Source: Euphorbia lathyris (Eukaryota; Streptophyta; Magnoliopsida; Malpighiales; Euphorbiaceae). From it: DNA of 64,000 nt. The position numbers and the translations under genes were made by a program. Where the stretch lies: positions 91,015,001 to 91,079,000 of the forward strand of contig NC_088913.1 in the NCBI RefSeq assembly GCF_963576675.1, read 5' to 3'. Positions 33,223 to 44,189 of this stretch are shown here, in pieces; within the stretch, counting starts at the first letter, position 1; each line of letters begins with the position of its first letter. The notes beneath the pieces were generated by a model, which made no database searches, had not been told where the DNA came from, and saw nothing but the letters and a program-made list of their open reading frames with translations.

Positions 33223-34242
33223 ATAGAAATTATATAGGATTTATTTATGAAATGGTTAAATTATATAGAATGGTAATATTTTATATTATATTATGCTTTT
33301 AATTTAATTTTTTGAAACCAATTAAATAAATGATTTAAATTATAAATATTTATCAATTAATAATAAATATTTTTTAGATAGTTTGTCCAATTTTTTTCGG
33401 TTTGAGACTCGTCATGCACTTTCAAAATCGAGATATAACTTAAGCGTCTTAACCACTCAAGACCTTAATTGGTATTAGTAGTAAATATATTTTTATTATT
33501 ATAAAATAGTTCAATTGATTAAAAGTAAAAGAAATAAAATATTATATTATATAGGAGACCCATTAAATAATGTGATTATGATTAACCAATAGAGATGATT
33601 TTGTTTATGAAAATTGTTTTACGAAGAGAATTGTTAGAAATGAATAATATGGAGTGGTTGGAGGGTGTGCAACCATCCGACCACTAAAATTGCTCTAATT
33701 AATTTTAACATCCCTTTCATCTATTCTTAGGTTGATTATTGAACAAATCAACCACTTTTTTTCTTTTGTTAATCTATCCACTTTTTTAAGATTATTTCAT
33801 ATTGACATATTTATTTATATATAAAAGGATAGATTTGCTATGCAGCAATGCTGCAGCAACAAAAATAAATAAAACCGGTGTATCAAAGACTTAACTTATT
33901 AGATCGGAAAATCTCCAATACCCATTTTTATAGGATTAGTAATGAGAAGTAAAATTATCTATTTCCAAGGATGAGTTAGAAATGGTAATAGCTATCTCCG
34001 CCTCATAAAAATCCCACCGTTAGGATAGATATAACCGTTAAAATGTAATATTTTTTATGCACATTAAAATGCAATATGGATATGTAAAATTCTATTTTAT
34101 ATTATATATATTAAATACTAATATAATTTATAAAAAAATTAATTCTAAAATGCAATTATCTCCTATAGTCTAAAGAATCTACTTTGAATATAATTATAAC
34201 TTTCATCTTTTTCAATTGAATGGTAAACAATTAAAACTTTCT
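33223..34242. other. AT-rich spacer, no gene
   Basis: No supported gene. A phrase at about 33975 (ggtaatagctatctccgcc) is roughly inverted at 35730-35755, which may mark an old element into which the LINE at 34243-35450 inserted. Confidence 0.45.
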
Positions 34243-35450
34243 AATTTTTTTTTTTTTTTTTGGCAAAACCTCAAATGGATTAACGGGAAGAATTTGCATC
34301 TTCCAAAATAATGTTTGACAACCAAACAAGTAAAACAGAAAAAAAGTAATCGCTAGCATTGGAACATGCCCGCCTAGCTACCAAATGAGCGGCCCTATTC
34401 GCTAAACGAGAACAAAAGAAAGTTTAAAATCGGATTGAGAGTTTAAGATATCCCTACAGTCTTGAATAATTGACCCAAACTCTGAAAGATCTTGACGTCT
34501 AGAGGCAACAGCATCAATCACGACTTTAGCATCAGACTTAAAATCAACTCTAGTGAAGTTTTGGCTAGCCAACCAACATAGACAAGTACGAAGAGCAAGT
34601 GCTTCCACAATTTTAGGCTCCTTCAATGCTGAATAATGCAACTACTCCCAAACATAAAAGAACTAAGCGTATTCCTAACCACAACTCCTAATCCACACTT
34701 TTCAAGTTGTGTAAAAATAGTCGCATCCATATTGCACTTGACAACTCCAATAGAAGGTGGGATCCAATAGCTCATACATGTGTGACCCTGATCAATATCT
34801 GAAGAGACACGTTCCCCTAATCCCACAACCCCAGTTCTAGATCTACTGTCCCGAGATGTTAACCCTGAACCATGGCCTACCAAGCTAGGCTTGTTTGGCA
34901 TATAGGCTCGATAAGCAATCCAGTCCCAAACTTCATTCCTTACCTCATTCCAACTTAGATCAATTGGCCACCACTCTTCTTTCCAAACTACCCTATTCCT
35001 GTGTTCCCATATTATCTTCAAGACACAACATGTGCGAATGATCTTTTCTTTTGATGAAGACACTAAATCCTTTAAAAGCATTGAGAAAACTACATATCTT
35101 CCACTTATGGCACCGCTAGACCAGCAACTCTCCAAGCTTCACCTGCAAAAGAACAAACTGTGAATAAATGCCGATCAGTCTCATCATCCTCAACACAGAT
35201 TGGGCACATTCCAAAGATAGTGGAACCCTTCTTTGAGCAAGTCTTTGTCGAGTTGGCAAACATTTTGAGCACACCTTCCACAGGAACATTTTCAACTTTG
35301 GTGGGATCTCTAACTTCCATAAAACCTTCCAACCCTCACTTACCACATCACCAACCTCCACACTCATGCCCGAGGCATACCCAGATTTTACATTATAACA
35401 CCCATCCTTAGACTAATGCCACCTCAAAACATCCTCTCTAATCTCTTATT
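34243..35450 (-). mobile_element. 5'-truncated L1-like LINE J
   Basis: The T-run at 34243-34260 is the poly(A) tail read on the minus strand. Coding remains cover only the end of ORF2: NVKSGYASGM near 35365-35400, WKLEIPPKLKMFLWKVCSK (35260-35330), zinc finger CPICVEDDETDRHLFTVC, then RNase H (VKCNMDATIF, EALALRTCL, FKSDAKVVIDA). At least two frameshifts are present. No target duplication found. Confidence 0.87.
34380..35420 (-). pseudogene. LINE J ORF2 C-terminal fragment
   Basis: The zf-RVT and RNase H domains are spread over three reading frames (35116-35367, 34623-35135 and 34402-34641). RNase H acids are seen in NMDA, EALALR and KSDAK. RT is absent through 5' truncation. It cannot give a product. 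Confidence 0.85.
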
Positions 35451-36165
35451 ATAATAAAATTTCGATTCTGATTGGGGTTATGAAAATTTTACCTTCCTAT
35501 TTAATTCAAACTTATAAATTGGGGAAGTCCTATTCCACAATTTTTACTTAATTCATTAGATTGGTCTGTTCATTTCTAAGACCATTTGATTTACTTCTCA
35601 TCTATGTTTTTTATTTGTTGTTTGTGTTTAAAGATTACACAATTTTATATTTATTTTTTTAAATAAATTATATTTAATAAATTGTATATATTTGATATTA
35701 GTTTGTAAAAAAATTTACAAAATGGACAGATATATCCATGGAGATCCCTATTACCTATTGGTATGGGGATGAGAACAAATTTATCCCCGTTTTTCTCAAC
35801 CGGACGGGGATGAAGAATCCCCATTACGAAAGGGGATTGGGATGGAATTACTCACTCCATGATAAGTTTACAAACACTGGTTTCCTAACAAAAATGAAAC
35901 CGGTGAATAGTTCACCGATTGCATTTAACTCAATTAGACCACATAGAACATTATAGTTAGAATTTTTTTAAACTAAATGTTTTTGTTGATATTATTTTTA
36001 AAAGAGGCATTTTTTAAAGGGATTATCCTATTAAATCCTTCCTCAATTATTCTTTAATATATGAAGTCTCTATTTATAGTGGAGGAGAGTGTATCCAGTC
36101 ATAAATTAATAAAAAAATATAAATAAGAATAAACTAAGACCAAAGAGATGCTCCATATTAATAAC
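35451..36165. other. AT-rich spacer with GGGGAT-rich segment
   Basis: 35735-35860 contains gggatgag, tccccgttt and gacggggatga phrases like those at the ends of the hAT-like element at 59030-60312, so it may be a decayed relative. No gene. Confidence 0.45.
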
Positions 36166-37592
36166 ATGGTTGTCAAAATCTTACAGGTCAAAAAAACCGA
36201 AAAAGACAAAAAAAAATCAAGGATTTGAGGTTTAATCAAGATCTAATCGGTATTCAAAAATCATGTGAAAATTATATTTTTATTCATATTTAGTCTTATA
36301 ATATAATATAATATTAACCATATTTAATAATATTTATTAAAGGGTTAAGGTGTAAAAATACCCTTAACGTTTTGGGTCAGGAGCAATTTTATCCCTAACG
36401 TCTAAAATGGTGCAATTTTGCCCCTAACGTTTGTAGCCAAGAGCAATTTTACCCCTAACGTTGGTAATTTGGATCAATTTCAGACACATTATAAAACACA
36501 GATATTTTTGTTCATTATTTTGTACCAATTGCATATCAATTCATTCTAAAAAAAAGATTTCATGTTTTTTATAATTTAATAATAGAATTGGAGATTAATA
36601 TTTACAAATTCGGTAAATTTTTTTGAATTTTTTTGTCTAATTCGTACAAAAGACGGTATATTTTTTATTTTTTATTTTTTTTTTCACATCCCAACATATG
36701 TTTATGATTTGTTACTGATAAAATGACGCACATGTGAAGTGTAGATGATAAGATTCATGACCGAGAAGACAGTTTGATGAATTATTTCTGAAATTGACCC
36801 AATTTATTAACGTTAGGGGTAAATTTGCTCTTGGCTACAAACGTTAGGGGTAAAATTGCACCATTTTAGACGTTAGGGGTAAAATTGCTCCTGACCCAAA
36901 ACATTAGGGGTATTTTTGCACCTTAACCCTTTATTAAATATCAAAACATTTGATTCGAAAAAAAAAATTAAAACATCATATCAAATTAATAAATTTAATA
37001 TGATAAATAAATATAAAAATTGAAAAAATAATATACTTTAAAAATTAATAGTGATTATTTTTGTTAATAACTAACATGTAAATATGTTAATAGGATATGT
37101 ATATTATAATTCAACTTAAATTTTAATTTATTAAATTTTTAAATTTTATTTGTATTTAAAATTTAAATGCTAATTAAACTTTATTAATATTGAGAAAATA
37201 AAATAATTTCTTAATGATATTTATCTAAATAAAAATAATAATATTACATCATATTTTAATTATTTAACTTATAACATTAATATTTATTGTCAAATGGTTA
37301 ATAACATAAGTAAAATGGTAATGTAGTGGTGAGCATTAGAGTTTACAGACCAATAGTCTAAGGTTTGAATCCTAACTTTGTTATAATTTATATTTTTTCT
37401 AAGTAAACACGTCTAAAATCGAATCGGACCAAACCGCTCAACCGGTCAACCAATCACGGTTGATCCGACCGGTTTGAGCGGTTCTAAACGGTTTTAAAGA
37501 TTTAAAAAGTGGATCACTTCTGACCCGAAATCGTGACCGGTTCCGATCGAATCGGTTTGAACCGTCCGGTCCAGTCTGAGTTTGATAACCTT
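36166..37592 (-). mobile_element. TIR element, copy 2, split by a MITE
   Basis: It matches copy 1 (29390-30240) in reverse: it starts ATGGTTGTCAAAA and ends GATAACCTT, with the same accggtt-rich ends and AT-rich core. Without the inserted MITE its length is about 830 bp, close to copy 1. Non-coding. Confidence 0.75.
36342..36929. mobile_element. 588-bp Mutator-like MITE nested in copy 2
   Basis: Long inverted repeats start GGGTTAAGGTG and contain several ccctaacgtt / aacgttagggg phrases. A perfect 9-bp target duplication, tttattaaa, lies at 36333-36341 and 36930-36938. Non-coding. Decayed relatives lie near 47560-48005 and 48050-48150. Confidence 0.93.
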
Positions 37593-37806
37593 GATTGACA
37601 GAGATGATGAAATGATTCTTAATTCAAAAATCCCATCTAAAATGTGTAAACTATAGGATATCACAGCTCTTTTAAAGTAAAGTAGTTAAAAAATTATTTG
37701 GCATGACAATCTATATGTCAATTAACGTGTTAAGACAATGAAATACTGATATAATTGTTGCATTAAATGTCGATTAAATCACACACATAATTAGATTAAG
37801 AGCTTA

Positions 37807-38868
37807 TCCTCCTTTGGAAATTTGGAAGTCCATTTGGGCCCTCAAAGTCCCCTACCGCATTAGGAGTTTCCTATGGCTGGGAGTCAAAGACAGGCTCCTC
37901 ACGAATGCAGATAGACACAGAAGGCACTTGGCTGTATCTGGTGCCTGTAGCAGATGCAGCGGCCATGTGGAAACCTTGTGCCATGCTTTGAGGGATTGCC
38001 CGAATAGTAGAAAGGTTTGGGAAGGGGTCCTTCCTCACCACATCCTTCCTTCCTTTATGGGGTTCTCTGATATTGACTGGTTCTCTGAAGGCGTTAATGG
38101 GAATTTGTTGGCCAGTATGGAGCACGGGGCTATTCTCTTCGCTATTATTTGTCACCAAATGTGGAAATGGAGGAATGAAGAGTTATTTGCTGAGAAGACT
38201 GTCTTTATTCCTGACCTCCGGTTTTACTTCTCGAAAAAACTCTCTGTTATTACAAAGAGTTTTGAAGGAGAGCCCCTGGTTCACCCCTCTCCGGTTAAAG
38301 AGGTCCAGTTAGTTGGTTGGAGGAAGCCCAGGGAAGGGGTTGTCAAGTTGAATACGGATGGCTCCTGCCTTAGTAATGGCAGAATTGCTGCTGGTGGAGT
38401 TCTTCGGGATGCTGGTGGCGCCTGGCTGGCTGGGTTTACCCATAACTTAGGTACGGGCTCCTCCTTTACTGCAGAGCTCTGGGGGATCTTGTCTGGCATT
38501 AAACTCGCCATTCGCATGGGTGTTAAAAGACTTTCGGTGGAGTCTGACAACTTGGAGGCTATCAACAGGATTTCGGATAGACATGCTGTTTGTCTTAAGA
38601 GTCAGAATCTCATTAAAGCCATCTTGAGGCTTCGTCCTGCCTTCGATTCTCTTACCTTCTCCCATATTTATAGGGAGCAAAACCGCGTGGCGGATCGCTT
38701 GGCAGCTGCTGGGCATGGGGGGATGTTAGGTGTTTCTACCCTTTCCGTTCCTCCTTCTTTTCTGTTACCTTCTCTTCTTGAGGATAGGATTGGGGTCAGT
38801 CTTCCTAGACTGATCCCGGGTTAGGTTTTTGTTTGTTTGTTTTTTTTCTTCCCTTCTTACCAAAAAAA
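37807..38868 (+). mobile_element. 5'-truncated L1-like LINE K with perfect target duplication
   Basis: A perfect 14-bp duplication, agattaagagctta, flanks it (37793-37806 and 38869-38882). It contains only the last part of ORF2 and a short 3' region ending in an A-run. The open frame and exact duplication point to a fairly recent insertion. Confidence 0.95.
37814..38824 (+). CDS. LINE K ORF2 C-terminal part (zf-RVT and RNase H)
   Basis: 336 open codons, truncated at the N-terminus by the insertion event. The block WKSIWALKVPYRIRSFLWLG leads to the zinc finger CSRCSGHVETLCHALRDC at residues 45-62. RNase H follows, with VVKLNTDGSC (near 175-184), FTAELWGIL, LSVESDNLEA and NRVADRLAAAG, so all four catalytic acids are present. 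The first codon is an in-frame start of convenience; the natural ORF2 began far upstream. With no RT it cannot transpose itself. Confidence 0.9.
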   Translation: MEIWKSIWALKVPYRIRSFLWLGVKDRLLTNADRHRRHLAVSGACSRCSGHVETLCHALRDCPNSRKVWEGVLPHHILPSFMGFSDIDWFSEGVNGNLLASMEHGAILFAIICHQMWKWRNEELFAEKTVFIPDLRFYFSKKLSVITKSFEGEPLVHPSPVKEVQLVGWRKPREGVVKLNTDGSCLSNGRIAAGGVLRDAGGAWLAGFTHNLGTGSSFTAELWGILSGIKLAIRMGVKRLSVESDNLEAINRISDRHAVCLKSQNLIKAILRLRPAFDSLTFSHIYREQNRVADRLAAAGHGGMLGVSTLSVPPSFLLPSLLEDRIGVSLPRLIPG

Positions 38869-38882
38869 AGATTAAGAGCTTA

Positions 38883-38954
38883 ATATTTTGCTGCAAACAA
38901 AAAAAAAAAAAAAAAGCTTAGTATTTCCATTTAAAAAAATGATAAAAAAAAACT
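38883..38954. other. A-rich spacer
   Basis: An A-run of about 18 bases at 38900-38918 and further A-rich DNA. Nothing else. Confidence 0.5.
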
Positions 38955-39411
38955 CAAATTTAACCCTAACGTTTTAAGGGAAGTGGTTATTTAGCCATAA
39001 TGTATAAAATGTATAAAATGATCTATCTTTAACCCTAACATTTTAAAGGGAGATCAAATTTAATCCTATGTTATCGAAACTTAGAAAAAATTGTTTGACT
39101 GATATTTAACTGTCACTTCAGATATCTCAAATATCAATTATTCCTAAGATATTTTGTGTATTTTTAGCAAAATTACAAAAATTTGCTAAAACCTAAATCT
39201 GGTACATATAAATTAATTAGAATTTTTTTGGTCAAAATGTCTAAAATTTTACTCTATTATTATAAAAAACAAAAAAAATATGAAACCACTTCAATTTATC
39301 AACAAACTTGTTTGTAAAGTTCGATGTGACAGTTAAATATCGGTCAAACAAGTCATTTCAAATTTTCGATAGCGTATGGTTAAAATTGATTTACTTGAAA
39401 ACGTTATGGTT
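38955..39411. mobile_element. long-TIR MITE (family of 32806)
   Basis: Inverted repeats at about 39025-39130 and 39290-39410 share tatcgaaa..tt and gatatttaactgtcac phrases. The left part adds two copies of an accctaac.tttaa phrase. Its right end abuts a LINE tail fragment. Confidence 0.65.
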
Positions 39412-39495
39412 TTTTTTTATTGAAGGCCGGTTAACGAGAAAGCGCAAAAAACAGACATCTCAGCTATGCTGGCACCTCTAAAAATCACATCAAAC
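39412..39495 (-). repeat. LINE 3'-end fragment
   Basis: A T-run followed by attgaaggccgg ... gacatctcagctatgctggc matches, on the minus strand, the 3' untranslated end of LINE C (28565-28631). It is about 80 bp long, so it is an extremely 5'-truncated copy. Confidence 0.7.
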
Positions 39496-40648
39496 CCGAA
39501 TCAATCTTATTAAAGAAGAAAAGAAAAGTTAATTTGGCTCGGCTTGGTTTTATTTGGTTTCAAACTGAAAATTGAATTGTTTGAAAAATGAGAACCGAAC
39601 AAAACCAAAGTATAATTTGGTTTGGTTCAGTTTTTCAATCAGATTTTATCGATATTTAGATTTTTGGTTCAGTTTTGTTCACTCTTAGGTTTCATAATTT
39701 TAATTATAAATATGAGATTGTTTTCTGATTTCTTAATGTTGCGTTTTCTTTGGTAATTAGTATTGGTAGTCATTAAAATTTAGACTATCGTCAAAAGATC
39801 ATAAAAAATTCAATTTCTCTCGATAAAATCACTTAAATGCTTGTATTCCGATAAAGTTCACTTGCAACGTTTTTTATTCATTTTTTCACCGAAATTGTTA
39901 ATATGTCATCTTAACATCACATCAACGTGCCTGTCATATTAAAAAAAAAACTACACATTTTAATTAACAACGATATACCTTATCAACTAGTTTGTAGTTA
40001 AAGTTTTAATTGACAATACTTTTATTTGAATTAATTTTTGGTTATATTTTTTTTATTATATCACGTGACGTTGATACATGTAATTGGATGTCACATAATA
40101 AACTCTAATAAAAATAATGATCGAAAAACGTCCAAAGTGAATTTTTAACTTATTGAGACAAATTAAACTTTTATAACATTTTGAAAACATTGTCAACTTT
40201 TATAATTATCAATGCTAATCACTCGCTTATTTCATAGTTATAAAAGATCAAGAATTTAAAATTCGAAAAATAAGCAGACTACTCCTCAATTACCAAAGGT
40301 TCACTATCTAAAAACCAAAACTAGCCCTTAATTTTCTGTTTTTTTATACAAAACATCAGTAAAAGTACTGCATTTTAAACAATGTAAACCAAGAAACCCG
40401 TTACCGGATTTACGGTTGAGCTGCGCCCAACGGTTTTTACTGAACCAGTTGGCTTCCCAGATCCTGTCGAATTGAGTTGACCCAATCAGTTCGGTCTGGT
40501 TTTTATATCTATGCTTGTTTAGATCATAAAAAAAATCTCTTGAATCAATATCAATAATATATTATTGTTGATATGAGTTTCAAAATCATGTAAAAAAATC
40601 ATATTCATATATTGTAAGTATATATGATTTTTCTTTTTGCTTTAATGG
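39496..40648. other. AT-rich spacer, no gene
   Basis: Two segments recall transposon ends (ggtttggttcag phrases at 39540-39680; accggtt-like phrases at 40390-40500), but no boundaries can be drawn. Confidence 0.5.
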
Positions 40649-40738
40649 CTATAAGTAAATAATACAACAACAACAAAGCCTTAGTCCCGAAATGATTCGG
40701 GGTCGGCTAACATGAACCATCATATAAAACCGTGAAAA

Positions 40739-43700
40739 TCAAGTCGTGTCAGCGACACAGATTCGCTCCCTCCACTCCGTCCTATCCACTACCATATTTT
40801 CCTCAATTCCCAATAAACTCATATCACTCTCGATCACCCTCCTCCAAGTTTGCTTAGGTCTTCCCCTACCCCTCACCACTACATCCCTTTGCCACTCTTC
40901 GGTTCTCTTAACCGGCGCATCAAGCGCTCTACGTCTCACATGGCCAAACCACCTTAGTCGGTTTTCTCTCATTTTATTCTCAATAGATGTGACCCCTACT
41001 TTTGTCCTAATTATTTCATTACGCACCTGGTCCTTTCTCGTGTGACCACACATCCATCTCAACATACGCATCTCCGCCACCGACATCTTATGGATGTGGC
41101 AGTGTTTCACTGCCCAACACTCCGTACCATATAACAATGCTGGTCTAATTGCCGTCCGGTAGAATTTTCCCTTCAATCTATTAGGCATGCCGGGATCACA
41201 AAGGAAACCCGTAGCACTCTTCCACTTCGACCAACCAGCTTTAATCCTATGGGCAACATCTCCATCTACTTCTCCATCCGTTTGGATAATAGATCCTAAA
41301 TACCGGAAGCAATCCGAGGCCTGAACAACTCTCCCATCTAGGGTGATTGTCCCTGCCTCCCTACTCCTACGGCCGCTAAACTTACACTCCAAATATTCTG
41401 TCTAACTTCGACTCAACTTAAAGCCTCTAGATTCTAGAGTTTGCCTCCATAGTTCCAACTTCATCTCCACTCCTTCTTTCGTCTCATCAACCAACACAAT
41501 ATCATCTGCAAACAGCATGCACCATGGTATACCATCTTGAAGTGAACTTGTTAGTTCATCCATAACGATGGCAAAACGAAATGGGCTTAGTGCGGAACCT
41601 TGATGCACTCCAATCGTAATAGGAAACTCTTCAGTTTTCCCAACACTAGTACGTACACTCGTGCATACTCCCTCATACATGTCCTTTATGATGTCAATAT
41701 ATTTCCGCGAAATGCCTTTCCTTATCAAGGCCCACCAAAGTACTTCCCTTGGTACCTTATCATATGCTTTCTCCAAGTCAATGAAAACCATATGCAAGTC
41801 TTTCTTCTTATTTCGATAGTGCTCCATTAATTGTCTCATTAGATGGATGGCTTCCATAGTTGATCTTCCCGGCATAAAGCCAAACTGGTTTTCCGAGATC
41901 TTCACCGTCCTCCTTAGCCTTTGTTCAATCACTCGCTCCCAAAGTTTCATAGTGTGACTCATTAATTTGATTCCCCGATAGTTGGCACAATCTTGGACAT
42001 CGCCTTTGTTCTTATACAAAGGGATTAAGGTACTTTTCCTCCATTCTGATGGCATCTTATTGTTTCTCCAAATTTTATTGAAAAACGTCGTCAACCATTC
42101 GATTCCTCTTTCTCCCAAACATCTCCAAATCTCAATAGGGATGCCATCAGGTCCTACTGCTTTCTTCAACTTCATCTTACTTAATGCCATTTTGACTTCA
42201 CCCTTTTGAATTCTCCGCAGGCATTCATGATTTATCATATCGTGATGGATACTTATATCTCCAACATCTTGTTGGCGATCTCCATTAAATAAGTCATCAA
42301 AATAGGACCTCCATCGTTCCTTGATATCCTTATCTCCAACTAGGACTTTCTGGTCCACATCCTTCACACATTTAACTTTTCCGAGATCTCGCGTCTTCCT
42401 ATCTCTCATCCGAGCAATTCTATATATGTCTCTTTCCCCTTCTTTCGTATCCAATCTTGTATACAGATCCCGATTCACCTTTGCTCTAGCATCTCGTATG
42501 ACCTTCTTTACTTCCCTTTTAGCCTCTTTGTATTTTTCGTAGTTCTCGTCACTCCTACATTTCCCCAATAGTTTATAGGATTCTCTCTTACTCTTTACTG
42601 CTTGTCGTACTTCTTCTGTCCACCAAGATGTGTCCTTACCCGGTGGCATGCTACCTTTAGATTCCCCTAGAACTTCCTTCGCTACTTCCCTTATACTATG
42701 CTCCATCTTATTCCATATCGAATCTATATCTGAATCCATATTGCAAGTCCAAATATCTTTTTTGGTCATCTCATCCACAAATTTTTGTTGATTCTCCCCT
42801 TGCAATTTCCACCACTTAATCTTAGTCTCTACTTGAGGTGTTTGTTTTCTTATACATTTCCTACTTCGAAAATCTAGCACCACTACTCTATGTTGGGTTG
42901 TCATACTCTCACCAGGGATCACCTTACAATCAATATAACTCTTTCTCCAAGCACTCCTTACTAAGAAGAAGTCAATTTGGCTCGCATTACCGCCACTCCG
43001 ATAAGTCACTAAGTGAGATGTTCTCTTCATAAACCATGTGTTCATGATACTCAAGTCATAGGCTGATGCGAATTCCAAAATATCATTTCCTGCTTCATTC
43101 TTATCTCCAAAACCATACCCTCCATGAACACTCTCAAACCCATCTCGCCTAGAACCCACGTGTCCATTGAGATCACCCCCTAGTACCATTTTTTCATCCC
43201 TAGGAACCTGTTGCACCACTTCCTCTAAGTCATCCCAAAAAGCTTGTCTTATAGACACATCTAATCCTATTTGTGGCGCATATGCACTAATGACATTCAC
43301 AACCTCATCCCCTATCACTAGCTTAACACTCATAATTCTATCGCTCTTCCTAGACACCGCTACTACCTCATCAATATACTCCCTATCAATAAGAATACCT
43401 ACTCCATTTCTACCCTTATCCTTTCCTGAGTACCAAAGCTTATAACCCCAAGGAGCTATCTCTCTAGCCTTGGCTCCAACCCACTTGGTTTCTTGTAGGC
43501 ATAATATATTTATTCTCCTCCTCTTCATAACATCTACAATTTCAGCTAATCTTCCTGTCAAAGAACCTATGTTCCAAGTCCCAAAGCGTAACCTACTACC
43601 CTTACCCCTACCCCTACCATTACCGTGGACTAGCTTATTTACCCGCAACCCTTGCATATTTGACACCACCCCCGGGTCCTGGGGTGGCGCGCCGCTTCGG

Positions 43701-43807
43701 GGCGACGACCTAGCAACCCTTGCACATTTATCACTACACCCGGGTCTAGGAAGTGCAGCGCGTCGCTGAGTAGGGAACGCCCCAACGGTATTTATATTAT
43801 GGTTCAT
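40739..43807 (-). pseudogene. RTE polyprotein (endonuclease and reverse transcriptase), one internal stop
   Basis: The ATG at 43805-43807 opens about 1,021 codons. Endonuclease runs over residues ~70-300 ([52 protein letters not shown]). RT runs over ~490-790 ([57 protein letters not shown] at 766-769). A C-terminal region (TAIRPALLYGTECWAVK, RMLRWMCGHTRKD, NRLRWFGHVRRR) is diagnostic of plant RTE. The frame is interrupted only by TAG at 41402-41404; the pieces before and after it share a frame. As it stands it would make an 801-residue protein lacking the C-terminal region. Confidence 0.93.
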
Positions 43808-43924
43808 GTCATAAGATGTGGCTAAGTTTTACGCTGGCCGCCACAAACCTACCGCAACCCTCCTCCTTTGTCCGGACTTGGGACCGGCTGTAAAGGCCAC
43901 CAAGTGACCCTCACAGGCGGAGTT
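43808..43924 (-). other. RTE 5' leader
   Basis: A GC-richer 117-bp leader, starting on the minus strand with ctccgcctgtgagggtcac. It has no ORF and ends at the target duplication. Confidence 0.7.
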
Positions 43925-43940
43925 CTATAAGTAAATAATA

Positions 43941-44189
43941 ATAACAAAAATTAACATTCCATAAAGTAATAATTCTAACATTGTATCTAAATTCAAAAAT
44001 TCAAATAAAAATAATAAAACTGAACAACAAGATCATAAATCCAGTCCTTTCACTCCCAATGATCAGGGCTGATCTATGGGGCTTCGTTTTCTCCGACTGA
44101 TCTATCAAAGACAAAACAGTTTATAAATTACAGTTTATAAAACACCCGATGGAAAATCAAATTGAAATATATTTAAAAAATAAATACCT
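43941..44189 (-). other. probable 3' region of the membrane-protein gene
   Basis: On the minus strand, just after the stop codon, GAGgtattt (about 44187) and tttgatagATC (about 44107) look like a splice donor and acceptor enclosing an AT-rich stretch of about 80 bases, so an intron in the 3' untranslated part or an alternative end is possible. The RTE element lies immediately beyond. Confidence 0.4.

Larger units (their letters stand above)
40665..43924 (-). mobile_element. near-intact RTE-clade LINE
   Basis: A 16-bp duplication, ctataagtaaataata, flanks it at 40649-40664 and 43925-43940. Length is 3,260 bp, about normal for plant RTE elements. On the minus strand there is a short 5' leader, one long ORF with endonuclease and RT, and a short 3' end with a (TTG)n tail, which is typical of RTE. 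Only one stop interrupts the ORF. Confidence 0.95.

Noticed and set aside
41600..43769. Plus-strand ORFs inside the RTE element
   Set aside because: Shadows of the RTE reading frame, without motifs.
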